From Mastacembelus armatus (lineage: Eukaryota > Chordata > Actinopteri > Synbranchiformes > Mastacembelidae), in contig NC_046633.1 of assembly GCF_900324485.2 (NCBI RefSeq), positions 3,960,106 to 4,024,105 of the forward strand: 64,000 nt of DNA, read 5' to 3'. The position numbers and the translations under genes are program-made. This document shows, piece after piece, positions 1-17,197 of the stretch (position 1 is the stretch's first letter; each line of letters starts with the position of its first letter). The notes below the pieces were generated by a model that saw only the letters and a program-made list of their open reading frames with translations, had not been told where the DNA came from and ran no database searches.

Positions 1-3000
1 TGAGGATGATGACCTGTATGACTTTGTGGAGGATGAAGAGAACGAAGGGGATGAGATCTATGAAGACTTGATGAGGACGGACGAACAGCCTGAAGCTGTA
101 AGTGGATGGTCACAACATGAACGACATTAGATCTTAAACTAATAAAAGGTTCAGGCTGTGTTGGTAGACGAGCTCTGCAGCTCTGTTGCCATGTACTTCA
201 GTCTAGATGGTTGTGACACAGAGTAAAAGTGTAAACCAGTTGTCTGACCATTTTAGCTGGATAGTGTTTGATCATTTTATACAATACTTGAATCTTTTGT
301 ATTTATTTTTTGAGCCAAAGTCAAACTTCTCTTAAATGTGTTTTTTAACACAATTCAGTCTAAAATAGGCAAACTGTAAGTTTAAATAAAGATTTATCTG
401 ATCAAAGAATAAATAAACTAATTTACAAATCTGACCAGACATCTGCCAAAAGTGCCGACTTTTTAGTTTATTGGTGATGTCTGCGAATATAAATCTGTTT
501 TTATCAGATCCTGAAAGTTTTAAGGTTTTCCTGCCACCTAAAATGTTTTGTTTGTTTTTTATTACCCCAGTTGTGGAGAGACTTTTACAATGTGTCACCA
601 TCTGCAGATAGCAGCCCTATCTAGGAAAAGCATTATGTGTAAATGTCATCCTGCAATATAAGTTATGTAGGCACAGTCTGGCTTTGAGACATTGTGATGG
701 TTGCAGCAGTAAATGAGGCCTCAGGAGAGTCAGGGTCACAAATGAACAGGAGACAAAAATGGCTACAAATTCTTAGGTAATGCCACTGAAACAGAAAAGG
801 TTCTATGTTTAAGAATATTACTGTCATTTTTCTGACAAATATCTACAGTATGTATCAGCTGGAAGCTTTGATTGTTCTGTGTTAGAAAAAATAGAACTAA
901 CTTCTTCCTAAACCATCAAAAAATGCAGTTTCCAGTAGCATGAATTCTAAATGTAATCTGTTTTGTATGTTTACACAGCAGCAGAAGATCGACAAACGAG
1001 AGTGCTGCCTGCAGGAGATCAAACAGACCGAAGAGAAATATTCTGATACACTGCAATCTATACTACAGGTGTTCACACATGCTCAGTCTGAATATTCATG
1101 CTTTTACACACATACTGTAAAACACACACAAGCATGCAAGCAGACAGTCATGTGCACATTCAATGAGAGAGTAACATCCATGCCCTCTCTTTTCTGCAGC
1201 ACTTTATGAAACCTCTTGAGAGGTTTCTCCTGGTTCAAGACATTGAGAGTATCTTCATCAACATAAAGGTAGGGCAGGAGAATATCTACACGTTTGATCC
1301 TGTGTACAGGTTTACCTTCATGTCTTAGACGTTTATCTTTTCTGTATATGTGTATGTCTGCATAGGAACTGGCTGACACTCATCGTAATTTGCTAGAGGA
1401 TGTCCGTAGCTCTATCAAAACTTTTGGTGCCAAAAATCTCTACGTGGTGTTTCTGAACTACAAGGAGAGGTACACAACATACCCATTTTTCTGTTACACA
1501 GTAACACTGCAGATATTATAATACAGCATGTATTCATATTCTCCCCTCCCTCAGGCTCCTGCTGTACGGCAGCTACTGTAGCCAGGTGGAAGCAGCAACA
1601 AAACACCTTGACAAGCTTTCAAATATGAGGGAAGATATCAGGATGAAACTGGAGGTGAGGAAGATACACATTCAAAAACAGGAGCACAGGGGATGTGTGA
1701 GGTTGCACTAAAAAATACATTTTCCACTCGTAAGCTCACGCATAATAAGCAGGTGATGTGTGTTTCTTGATAAGGGCATGAGGAGTTTTTTTTATAGCTG
1801 AGGGTGCAAATTTCTTCTAGTATAGTCTGAACTGAATGTAGAGTCACTGCTGCACTCAGCCCTTTTGAACACTGTTTGATGGTCCGATGGGAAACCAGTT
1901 CTGTACTTACCGCAGCACTTGTGATGCCACTTAAGTGCTGTGTTTAGTTATAGTAATGGTTTTAATAGACCTATGTTTTACCTGCATTTTGTTGTTTTTA
2001 GCTTAATGGGTGTATTAAGAAAGCTGCAGACTGTGTGGCAGACAGACCTACTGCCAGTTTTTCTCAGTGCCGAGGGAAAAGACACACTGATACAGATGTT
2101 GCGTCTTGGGGAGCACAATTCCCCCAAAAAGAGGAAGAGAGATATTTCTGGTGTATGAGCTTGCTTTTTTTCTTCACAATTGTGCTTCTGCATCGTGCAG
2201 CCCACACCCTGTTAAAAGAGCTTCTGTGCTTGGTGTAATCCTTGACCACATGTGCTGTTTGAGGTTTCCTGTGAATCAGTCAACAGATGTGGCTTTTATA
2301 ATTCATAATGCTTTCTGGGACATACCATACACACAAGTAACAGTACTGATATTAATAAGAGCAATACCAAAAAATGTAGTATTGTATCTCTGCTGCAGTG
2401 ATAATCTTTTTAGTTCTTCTTAGTCCAGCTTGTATTTGAACATTCATATGTCTATGTAATTCACATGTGCTTTGGTAAATTAGATGGTGTTGATTTATTG
2501 ATGATCTATTATTTGCTTAAATAATATAAAGTATATTTATCTGCAATGATTCTGCCACTGATATTAGTTGGTATTAAACCAGAACCAAATTTTGTGGATT
2601 CTCAGTCCTGTCAGAGGGTACATTTTGGTTTAGTACCACATTTTGGCTACAAGGAAAACTGATTCTTTAACACATCTGTGGTGTACTGATGTTTGTGTCC
2701 TCCTCTGTTGTCTTAGGAGTGTTCAAAGAGGGCAAACAGTGGACGGTTTTCTCTCAGAGACTTACTCATGGTCCCCATGCAGAGAGTCCTCAAATATCAC
2801 CTGCTGTTACAGGTATGTCTGTGTGTGCATGTGTATTATATTGAAATATCCTTTGTCCAAACTATTTTTACTTTGCTGTTATATATATTTTTTGTTTGTT
2901 TGTTGTTGTAGGAGTTGGTGAAACACACCACTGACCCAGCAGAAAAGGAAAATCTACGCACAGCTCTTGATGCCATGAGAGTAAGTGTGTGGATGTGTGT

Positions 3001-6000
3001 TTATGTCAACCATTCACTTAAATTTAGAATATTTAAGTGTTACTTCATTCATATTTGTGTGTGTTTCCAGGACTTGGCGCAGTGTGTGAACGAGGTGAAG
3101 CGAGACAATGAGATCCTCAAGCAGATCACCAGCTTCCAGTTGTCCATAGAAAACATGGTATGGTCACTTTGATCCTCTTATTTCTTTGTGGGAGTTTATT
3201 TAAATACTTACTCATTCTCACCTCCTCTGTGCTTTAGACTCAGTCTCTAGCTCTTTATGGTCGGCCCAAGATCGACGGAGAGCTGAAGATCTCCAGCACG
3301 GAGAAGAAGTCTAAGCAGGACAGGTGTGTGTCATTTATGTGTCAGTGTGACTTTCATGCATTCGTGCCATGTGTCTGAACTTGTGTTGTCTCTGTGTGTT
3401 TTGCTGTTTGTCAGGTATGCATTCCTGTTTGATAAGGCCATGTTTGTATGTAAGAAGAAGAGTGGGGAGACATTTGAGCTAAAGGAGATCATTGAACTGC
3501 AGAACTACCAGATACGAGATGAACCCACAGGAGAGAAGGACAAAAAAAAGGTTTTCTCTACTTTTTAGCACCTATTGACAAATTACACCAGCTAGTACAT
3601 CCATGTGTAGCACAGACATCTATAGGGCTGACTGTGTGTGTGTTTGTGTGTGAACAGTGGTCCTACTTTTTCCTTCTGCTGAACTGCTATGGGAGGTCTG
3701 GGTATGATTTATTCTTCAAAACCAGAGAACTGAAGAAGAAATGGCTGGAACAGTTTGAGATGGCTCTGTGAGTTGCTATACACTCCTGCACAACTACACA
3801 GGAAATACACACACCGAATTCTTGTCCCATGATTAGAGTGAGGTTGATTTCCACTGATTTTGTGAGCTCATGCATCTACAAATTTTTGAGCAAATGGTAG
3901 TTTACCACTTTTGCTGGTTTATTATCAGCATGCATAAAGCCCAGGGGCCTCTTGTAGTGTTGACTTACAGACAGTTCCCACCAGACTCGACAGTTCCCCT
4001 CTGTGTGGAGCTTTACAGTGAGTTTCAGCTCATTGTTTTGGCCCACAAATTTATGGTTTTGTTCCACTCTCACAGCCTTGTTTTCAGCCCCAGCAGGAAA
4101 AAAACTCTGTACAAAACCACATTAGATTAGTTTGAGAACAGAAAGTATGGTACAGCTAAAGCTGGTGAACGTAGGGGAGCATTTAGCAGCTGCATTTGCT
4201 CATTAGATTTGTTTAGCAGCTACATTTGCTCAGGAGTTAGAGACCAAATACAGAGATAAAAGGGAGTGGCCAGAAACCTGTTCCAAATGAATGCTGACAT
4301 TTCTCCATATCTACTGGAGGAAATGCTAATATATTCACATAACCTAAAAAGTGATGACATGTCAGCGTTGTATCAAAATGTAATCTGTATAATCTACAAC
4401 GCACTGGAGGAAACAGAATTGTTGTCAGATGCTGATTTATAAAGGTTTTGTGTTTTTGCTGAATGCTCTGACTGCACTGTGTTCCTGCTACTCTTTCTTT
4501 CATTCAATACCAAATAAAGGGCTCATTATGGCAGAGAGGAACAACCTTTTTTAATTTCATCAGAACAGCTCTGTGAAGCTTTGAGTCACTGGCTTTGGTC
4601 AAAGCAGCTGTATTTTATGGTTGCAGGTCAAACATGTGCCCAGAAAACGCCACTGCGAACAGCCATGACTTCCAGATGTTCTGCTTCGAGGAAACCACCT
4701 CCTGCAAGGCCTGCTCGATGCTGTTAAGGTGGTTTTGTCTCACTAGCACCGTTGTTTGGCTCCTCTCGTAGCTCCAGTTTAAAAAGCAAAAAAACACAGA
4801 AGACATATTCGTTGTGACTAAATCTCTCTATCTGTCGTCTACAGGGGCACGTTTTTCCAGGGCTATCTCTGCTCACGCTGTAAAATGGCTGCACATAAAG
4901 AGTGTTTAGGCAGAGTCCCTGCATGTGGGCGTAATTCAGGTCTGTAAACATGCAGGTGGATGTGAATTCTACTCCTCATCAGCATTATTATCATTATTTA
5001 ACATAATTATCAGTTCTTACACTGACTCTCCTCTTGAAATTGTAGATCATGCTGGAACTACAAGGAAGGTAAGAACTTTTTTTTTTTTTTTTTTTTTTTT
5101 TACATTAATGAGGTTTTATGCTATTCAGGGGTGTTTTACATTTTAAATTTAACCTAAAGTAGAAAAATTATAGGTTTGATTGCTCCAGTTCTTTTGTCTT
5201 TTGTTCTTCCAGAATAAAACACAGAGGTCTTCCGGACATTCTGGCACAGGTAAGAAATTCATTATATGATCATTTACATTTTTAATTAAAAATCTAGAAC
5301 AAAAAAATAGAACCTTTATTCTCAAAAACAAGCACCTAAATGTTCAAGAGTAAATTAAATATTTGTTGAAATTAAAGTCAGATCTACTTCCTCACATGTC
5401 GTCTTTCACCTCCTCACCCTCTCACTCAGGATTTCCTAAGATGGAGGTATGTCAGGAGTATTATGGCTTGCCACCACCTCCTGTGGGCTTCGGCCAGCCA
5501 CTTCACCTATCCAGAGGTGATATCATTGAACTGACCCGGGCTGATGCTGACCTTGCATGGTGGGAGGTAACCAAATCTGAACATATACACTGTATTCTGA
5601 AGCATAAGGGGGTCACACTTCAGTTTGTTGTGTTTTCAAGCCTTGTTTCCCGTGGTTAATGTGTAGGCGTGAGATGTTTTCATCTTTTTCGGGCTTTTTT
5701 GTCTTTTTCCTTTATGCATTTTGTTGACTAGCTTCCACTTTTGCCTTGTGCGCAACATGCACTTCTGTCTAATCTATGATTCATTTAAAAGGTTTAATTT
5801 AGAAAATAAGTCAAGCATAATGGTTAAAATTCATTTACCTGCTTCAGTTTCCTGGTCCTGCTATTGTTCGTGCTGATGGTTAAACTGCCTTGTCTTACTG
5901 AATCACAATACTGTGTCTTCTTGAAGAAGAGCTATTAGGTGACATTTTCCATGGTGCTGATTATTTGGTTGTAAGTTGGTGTTTGACATTTTAGTACTTG

Positions 6001-9000
6001 TCAGGCAATTGTGAAATAGGGGCAACTTCAGTTTGACCAAAAATGACCTTTTGTTTCTTTATTTTTCACTGTGATTATTACAAATCTCAGTGAAATGGCT
6101 GCAAATGACTTTAAGGGGTTCTGAAACAAATAAACACAAATTAGTAAAGAGTCAAATTCATCTAACATTTTAGGCTTGTTCTGGAAAAATTTAAGTAATG
6201 TGAATGTATTGTAGTAAAAAAGCAAAAACATGCGATATACTGGTTTTGTGCTTTAATCTGCGATAAGTTTTGCTCTCAAACTGTTTCTATACACTCCACA
6301 ATTAAACCACAACTTACTTTTTCATATCACCACACAGTTTGTGGTCAGTCTTTTCATGATTTGTAAAACTTCCTTTTTAATTTTTGCATATTGGAGCGAT
6401 ATACCTCAGATCATGTCAACTGCATAAGTCCTTTTTTTTAGGGTGGGATGTGTTTAATAAGTTACTTATTCATGTTGGTCTGCTGCTTCATTTGTGTGTT
6501 GCAATGACTGCTTGGTCCACCCAGTGCTGCCATGTGATTTGTTGCTGTGTGTGTCACTCAGGGTCGAAACCTTACTGTTGGTCAGATGGGATGGTTCCCG
6601 TGCCAAAAAGTTCAGCCCTACGTCTCTGTGAGTAAGACAGTAAGATTACAGATATTTTTATAAGCAAGATCTGAGGACAGGAAACACAAAGACATATGTG
6701 TTTGGCCCAGTGTTTTTTTTTTGTTTGTTTTTTTTGTACAAATGTACCAGCTGCATACTGAAACTAACATTAGCAATATTAGGAAGTGAATTACAGTTAT
6801 TCCCTTGACTGCACACTTTGTTTTATATCTAACTTCTGTGTGATCTCACCATTTCCCAGAGGCCAGTCCCCGACTTGTCTGGCTTCGGCTGGTGAGTATC
6901 AACAGCAACTCTTGCTTACCAAATGCTGTTAACCTCGTAGCTTTATTTCTAATTCCACTGCAACACTGTCCGAGAAACACCAGCTGACACAGAAACTTAC
7001 AGTAGATAACGGCCACAAAAACAGAAGCAGATACTGAAAGGTACTGCTGTTTATAAAGCAGCTTTTGGGACACACTCTGTCACTGTGACGCTGTAGGGGC
7101 CATTTCCTCACAGAACAGTTTTCCCATGTGCAAAATTACATGTAATGACTCTTCTCTGCCACTGAGTGAACCACAGTTGTGAAACCAAAAAAATGCTTGA
7201 AAGTACAGTTTATGAAAAACTGCAGTATTGTCCTTTGAGTAATATGTATTTTTGCGTTTACTTTGGCACCACCTAGTGGTGACATCTGACACCAATTTTA
7301 ATTCTCAGCTTTCCTACAAACTAAACTGGGTCATCATGAGAATTTGAATGATCCATAAATTATAAATCATTTCACTATAACACTCTAAAGTAGTTAAAAG
7401 CATTAATGTGTCAAAAATAATCCAATATGGTAAAATACATTTGTAATATCATTAAATATGTCTTTTCTAATAAGAAGATATAATCATTGGCAAATACTGT
7501 AACATAAATACATGCTTGTAACATTCTTTACAGTTAAAGTTGTTACAGTGTTAACTATGGGTATTTTGGCCACAAATCAATTCCTGCATAAATGCTAAAA
7601 CTAGTTGCGTAGCACTGGCATAGAGCGGCATAAAGTCAGTGACCTAACTCGCATTAGTGTCAGTTACACAGCAATATCTCTCTTATGTTTGCTAACATTT
7701 GTGATCATGGGCCACTAATCATACAAGACCAGGTAAGACTGTCGCACCAAAACCCTGAGGTTCAGTTTTATTGCTGATGACTTTTCATTTGTACCATGAA
7801 GATTGAGTTAGTTCCCCTTTCAAAAGTTACTTCGTATTTCAAGCAAACAATAACATGTTGATTCTGACTGTGATTCAAGGTTTGCAGGAAACATGGACAG
7901 AACCGCTGCCAAAAACCTGCTAATGTCCCGATCTGATGGAACCTTCCTCGTGCGACAGAAAGATGGAGGAGAATTTGCTATTAGCATCAAGTAAGACTCC
8001 AAACAGTTCAGCAGTTAGTACACTTTGATTTTTGGGATCCTTTTATCTACATACCCAGAATTGGAAAAAAGCTTGTTCCTTGTATTAGTGTGTTTAGCTT
8101 ATAGTTTGAAGATGGTCTCACAATAAACATTTGGTCAGTTGCAGGTCAAAGATGTTGAGAAGCTAAAACTGGGCTCAATTTCCAATTGTTATGTATAATA
8201 TTGAATAACGTCAGCATACAGTGTAAAAGCAGGTGTTTGCTACATGTTGAAAGAAGTGGTGGGATGGTTGTATATAAAATTAACAGAAAATTCAGAAAGT
8301 ATTTTAATAACTGATCATGTAAATTATTTCAAACAAAATGCCCAATTAACTTTGACTTAAATATTATTGAAACATGCAAAATGCAACTTTCTGACATTTT
8401 GTAGAGCAAAGGATTAAAGAAGAAATGACTATAAACAAAAAGTAAAATTTCCACAACACTGTTTTTCCCAGTAATATTAATCACGAAGGATTTGCTGCAC
8501 TAATATCTCACTTACTGATACAGGCGCACAAGACTTTATTGATAATGCTCTTATATCCAAATCTTTCTGCTTTCTCAGGTTTAACATGGACATCAGACAC
8601 ATTAAGATCACGGCCACTGAAGGCCTGTACCGCATCAATGACAAGAAAGCCTTCAAAGGTTTAATTGTGAGTGACAGCAACCTCAGTCAACAAAAACATG
8701 ACGACACTGACCAGAGGAAATGTGCTAAAACTGTCTCTAATATTTGTGGATGTTTGATTAACCATATGCAACAGCTGTGTCACATGTTTCACATGCTCTT
8801 CCTCTCCTCCTGTTATTGTCTTTCTGTTTCCCTTTGTCAGGAGATGATTCAGTTTTACCAGCACAACTCTCTGAAGGAATACTTCAAGGATGTGGACACC
8901 ACGCTACGTATACCTTACAAACAACCAGAGCAGAGCAACTCATCTAACAACACGCTGAATACCACACCAGGTACAGTATGATCATGTTAAAGATGTTTGC

Positions 9001-9558
9001 CATTGTGTGAAATGTGGTTATTTGCATTACCACAATCTGTATGTAGAGTAAACATAGAAAGATCACTGCTTATCCTGAATACTTGTACCACATCTCATTG
9101 CAATTCATCCAACCAAAATTAAAGTTACATGTTATATAGTCTATTTTATGCAGTACCTGTGCAAAAACGGAAGTGTAAAAATGACAAGTTATGGTTTTAT
9201 GTGGGGTCATGAGGATTATTTTTTCTGGCCTCTGTCCTAAAGGGGGCAGCATGAGGTGTTTTGGTGTGGCGAGGGCCAGGTACGACTTCTCAGCCAGGGA
9301 CCGCTCAGAACTGTCACTGCGAGAAGGAGATACCATCAAGATCCTCTCAAAGAAAGGTCACAGTGGTTGGTGGAAAGGAGAAGTGTATGGCCGGGTGAGA
9401 ATTTGCAAACATCCACTGATTTTTTTTATTTATTTATTTATTTTTTAAACATGTACAGGCTTTGAGGCATTGTGCCTTACCAGCATTGGTTTCTGTGTTT
9501 CCAGGTTGGATTATTTCCAGCCAACTATGTTGAAGAGGACTACTCTGACTACTGTTGA
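1..9558 (+). CDS. vav1: Vav1 guanine nucleotide exchange factor, 3' part (23 exons, 689 aa; 5' end outside the window)
   Basis: Vav proteins are tyrosine-phosphorylated GEFs for Rac/Rho GTPases acting under antigen and growth-factor receptors at the membrane. Exons: 1-97, 979-1068, 1200-1268, 1366-1469, 1555-1654, 2717-2812, 2912-2980, 3071-3157, 3238-3323, 3415-3550, 3658-3767, 4627-4728, 4845-4939, 5046-5068, 5213-5249, 5430-5566, 6562-6627, 6860-6891, 7880-7990, 8579-8666, 8841-8970, 9243-9394, 9505-9558. All phases join. In order they give the acidic region with two regulatory tyrosines ([14 protein letters not shown]), the DH domain ([17 protein letters not shown]), PH, a C1 zinc finger ([17 protein letters not shown]), SH3, SH2 (SDGTFLVRQ) and a second SH3. 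The end, [14 protein letters not shown], matches mammalian VAV1 (EDYSEYC) and not VAV2 or VAV3 as I recall them. The length fits human VAV1 from about residue 150. The calponin-homology exons lie upstream of base 1. Confidence 0.95.
3950..4510. repeat. Dispersed non-autonomous repeat, copy A, in vav1 intron 11
   Basis: This copy is longer than the one at 25975-26230 and shares exact words with it in the same order. Its upstream part (cagctcattgttttgg near 4027) belongs, from memory, to the same repeat family. It occupies most of the 859-base intron between vav1 exons ending at 3767 and starting at 4627. The boundaries are approximate. Confidence 0.65.
5567..6561. other. Large vav1 intron (first SH3)
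   Basis: This 995-base intron splits the first SH3 domain. No exon or repeat was recognised. Confidence 0.5.
6892..7879. other. Large vav1 intron (before SH2)
   Basis: This 988-base intron splits the start of the SH2 domain. No exon or repeat was recognised. The acceptor used here is at 7878-7879; a second AG at 7886-7887 would break the frame. Confidence 0.5.
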
Positions 9559-9745
9559 CGTGGATCTAGAGAGGATGTGTAGACCCATGATGTGTGTAGG
9601 GGTCTGTGATAACCTGGTTCCCATTGATTGCATTAACCCATATGCATGAGTGTGTCTGTGTGTGTGTGTGTGTAAGAGAGATACTGTTGCTTGTGATTTA
9701 ATGACTGTTTGGTAATGTGAATAAAAGTTTTGTTCAGCTTACCTA
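9559..9745 (+). other. vav1: vav1 3'UTR with poly(A) signal
   Basis: A short 3'UTR follows the TGA at 9556-9558. It holds a small GT microsatellite (about 9656-9674) and a canonical AATAAA at 9720-9725, so cleavage is expected near 9740. Confidence 0.8.
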
Positions 9746-10255
9746 AATCCGACTACGTACGTACTGGTGCTATGTATTAGTTTATGTATGTATGACTAAT
9801 TTGGAAGTGTACAAAGTGGAACTTTACACACACCAATATGATTGTTTAACACCTTTTTCCAAGACCATATGACTTGCTTTCCACACTATTTTTGTTCTCA
9901 TTATACCCCAAGAACATTAATGTCAGGAACTGATGTTGAACAATAAGGTCTGGCTTCCAAAGGTGTTGCATAAGGTTGGTGCTTTGTGTGTGGACCTCAT
10001 CTTGACATTCAACACACACTCCACCGATGATGGTGCAAAATCTTTGCATTACAATTCTATGTATCCAAAGTGTTAGGTTTGATTTTGAAAAATTACAAAA
10101 ATTTAATTTTCACATTTCCTAGAGGTAACATCTGTATTCCTAAAGTTAATATGAAGAAATGTTACACATATAATAGGGCATTTCAAACATTTTCTGCTTC
10201 AAAAAAAATAATGGACACCTAATGGACAACAAAGACCAAAACCAGTTTTGTAGGT
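9746..10255. other. Spacer between vav1 and ubl5 3' ends
   Basis: This is the gap between two convergent transcripts. It is AT-rich. I see no coding exon, RNA gene or recognisable repeat in it. Confidence 0.6.
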
Positions 10256-10457
10256 ATGTAAATATCTGCTTTAATTCCAAAATATCAAAACAAAAAATCA
10301 TTGTAAAACAACATATAACACAGTTTGTGGGTAAAAGTTATATATGTCTGTTCTTTGCTGATTTCCATTGAGTGACTGCGGTGTTTCCTTTGTGTGTGTC
10401 TGTGGATAGGGCACGGGGATGGGGGTGGGGGGGTTGACCACAAGGTCCTCCTCCAGT

Positions 10458-11826
10458 CTACTGGTAGTAGAGTTCCAGGTTCATCCCATCATGAATTTCA
10501 TCTGCAGAAGTCTTAGTTAAGTGCAACAGATCAGTTGTCCATTCTGTTTAGTCGAGGTTCACTACCGTCAATATGTTAAAAGCATCCGATTTTTGGTCTT
10601 TTTGGTCATAATCCTAAACATCTAATAATTATTCATAGACAAAACTATACTTTTTTTAAAATAAGAAACAGAGCGAATAGGTCTTAGTTGCTGCCAATAC
10701 CAATTTAAATTAACTTAGTAGAAGAGCTGAAGCTTCATTTTACACTCTGGAATGTATTTTGGCTCAAATAAGACCTGTGTTTTTTTTTCCTCTGTATGAA
10801 TGGCTTCAAGGACACTTTGGAGAGTAGGAAAAGTTAATGTCAGTGTCAGTCTACATTACACTACAAAATTTTACGAAGATGACATTAAAAAACTAAAAAA
10901 AAAAAAACTAAAAATAGGTTAGCATGTACTGTCTGCTTCTGTAATTAAAAGTTATGTTTTCAGGTATTTTATCTATCACAGCAGACAAAATATGAGTTAT
11001 CAACTCACAAATTCTACATTTGTGCATATTTACATCCAGTATGTACACCACCCTTCATCAGTTTACTGATTTGTAACACTTAAGATCTTCTGATGCTTAT
11101 TTGTAAAGTACAAAAAGACAAGCAAAACAAAATATAACACATGGTTCTATAGAGCAGAGCTGCCAAAAGATTGTTTAAAGGATACAGTCACCCAGAGACA
11201 CATGGTCCTTGAATATAGTGTACCTGTGTGAACAGCAGAGGTACATTCAGCTGCTAACAGAGGACAGACAGAAAAACACTTATGAGTGTTCAGAGCAGAT
11301 TTTCAGGTAAAGGCTTACCATTTCTTTAATACTATCTTGTCATGCCGTGTTCCTGTCTGGGCAGCAATGAGTTTCTTCAGATCTCCAATGGTATCCTCAG
11401 AGCTGAGACATGAGAGTTAAGGAAGAAGCAAAGCGATGGCACAAAAACCACCAGAGACAGAGACTGTACTTAAATCTGCCAACAGAGACCTGTTCTACAA
11501 TTAAACTGACCTGGTTTGTTTGTGCATAGATACTTTTGGGGCAATATCAAAGACACTTAATAAGCACCATATCGAATCGATTCTTATTTTTAAAAATAAT
11601 AGCTAGAAAACAGTATGCTCTTATTTTAAAATAACACACACCATCTCTAGAAAGTGCACTCATGCTTGGCTGGCATGGAAGGTCTTCTCAGTATTGTTCA
11701 GAAATGTGAGGACACCAGGTTAACCGTGCACAGACCGGGACCGGGTCTCCGCAGTTTCAGTGAAGGATACTTGCATTTGACCCGGACTTTCTTTCCCAGG
11801 CGATCGTTGCAAACCACCTCGATCAT
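10458..11826 (-). CDS. ubl5: Ubiquitin-like protein 5 (Hub1), complete, 73 aa in four coding exons
   Basis: Ubl5/Hub1 is a ubiquitin-fold protein that is not conjugated in the usual way and that modifies spliceosome function. Coding exons on the minus strand are 11826-11771, 11402-11319, 11223-11186 and 10501-10458. The phases join and give exactly 73 residues, the family length. It starts [18 protein letters not shown], continues [17 protein letters not shown] and ends [10 protein letters not shown], so it has the family's terminal double tyrosine in place of the diglycine of conjugated modifiers. The exons are too short for ordinary ORF listing. A 5' non-coding exon is likely: an acceptor lies just upstream of the ATG, and a donor-like GTAGG reads on this strand near 12150. 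The likely poly(A) signal is ATTAAA (plus 10270-10275). It runs head-to-head with pin1. Confidence 0.95.
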
Positions 11827-15446
<3,620 letters not shown>

Positions 15447-16185
15447 AAGGAAGAAGCCATGTACTGTAATTTCCTCCCATATCTACCTACACACACACAC
15501 ACACACACACACGGTTCAACCCAAGGCAACCTGTGATTTATTTTAATGACCCACACCACCCAATAAACAAAGCTTATGTCTTGAGTTGCATTATGGGTCA
15601 TTTTGTTCCAAGTACTATAAACTATGAATAATTTCATTACACTGAACATCAAGCAGTATTGCAGATAATTTCTCAAGCTTCTATTAACTAGGACAACGCT
15701 GGTATATAAAACATGAGTGCCTGTGACTGTTGAGGTGACTGCTGGTGTCACATGATGAGCAAGTTTCAGAATGCGTCTGTCAGAGCTTGTGTTTTTTATG
15801 TGCATGTCTTCAAAAGGACCATTTGCTGTTTTCCTCTGACCTTTTGTTTCTGCTGTATGTGTGCCAAAGCACTTCATCTATCTCTTATTTTTAAGATACT
15901 TCCTAAGTCAGCACAGATTGCTTCGAGAGTGAAGCAGTCTTCTGAGTTCTATACACTGAACGTTGATTTTCATCCCTTGCAATTATTCAAAATCTTTTTT
16001 TTCATAGGCCACTTTGAAAAGTGCATGTTTTCACCCTAACATATGCAAAGATGATGTTGAAAACTTGAAGGTTTTAACAGTTTGATGCCTTTAAAACCTG
16101 CAGAGCAAAGTTCAGCGGAGCTGTAATACAGTTGTATTATTGAGGTTCCTCCTGTATCAATAAATAAAAACTCTGTTTTGTAAGT
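15447..16185 (+). other. pin1: pin1 3'UTR with two poly(A) signals
   Basis: After the TGA at 15444-15446 there is a CA microsatellite (about 15487-15512), a proximal AATAAA at 15562-15567 and a distal AATAAA at 16159-16164. Alternative 3' ends are therefore possible. An antisense reading frame of 179 codons across this region is not supported as a gene. Confidence 0.6.
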
Positions 16186-17197
16186 TTTATTTCATCTTTG
16201 TTCAAGCTCAATGAGCATTGGTCAACACAGTCTCTGTTTAATTAGCCAGCCTCCTCCAAACATGGCCATGATTGCTTTTCTTTTATTAGAACCTTCCTTA
16301 CACATGTTTTTGACTGCATCCATTTGACAGGGTGTTGGAAGCAAAACACAAACAAGCCCGTACTGCTTGGGGACTTGGGTGGTGGTTTCGGATGCTGTTG
16401 GATTATGAGTTGGTTGAGTGTTAAGGTGGGGCTCACATGGCTCTGTCTCTGCTTATTTCGACAATTTATTTAGATGTTATTTAAGTCAAAGTCTGATGTC
16501 AACAGAGGTTTTATTAGCTCTAGTTTTAGGACTTGGTTTTAGTTTGTGTCGTCCTTGCTTTGGTGCATTTTTGACATTGTCCTTAATCAAAAAAACCACA
16601 AACAACGACGTTGTTTCAGAACAGGACTTAAAAGGCAGCAGGGTCATTGGGCGCCTACAGCAAATGTTTGCCTTTAGTAGGTTAATCAGACCAAGACTAT
16701 GTCTGACACAATGGGGTGTAAATGTAAAAACACTAATGAACTGACCCCTGCTCTCTTATGTCTCCATGCCTCCTGTGGTAAAAGTTTCCTGCACAGTGTG
16801 TAAAAAATCAGCTCCTGCAGCGACCACCGGATTCCTTCCTCTCATCTTTGGAAATGTGGCCCGATTCAGACGGTTTCATGGAACAGCCTGGAGGCGGTGT
16901 AAAAAAAAAAAAAAAAGTGTAGGACGAACTGTCTGACACACGTGGATCCAATTTAAGTGACTGTGCGCCGCCGCAGCACTGACAGCGCAGCGGTTTCCGC
17001 TACAAGGAAACGATGGAGAAGGAATGTTTCTGACGCCTGTGCGCTTTGCTTGGACCGTCCGCAGGAAAACCGGGGTCGTGTTCGCTTTGCGCACTTTGGT
17101 CATCCTGGCAGTAATGCGCAGATCCAGTTTATCTGTAAAATCTGTATGGATTTAGGATTAACGAGGTCTCCGACACTGAAATGTCTCAGGATTGGAC
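16186..17197. other. Spacer and presumed promoter of the mucin-like gene
   Basis: The stretch between pin1 and the next start codon holds a poly(A) run near 16901-16916 and, from about 16960, GC-richer sequence consistent with a promoter and 5'UTR. No TATA box or coding exon could be supported. Confidence 0.4.
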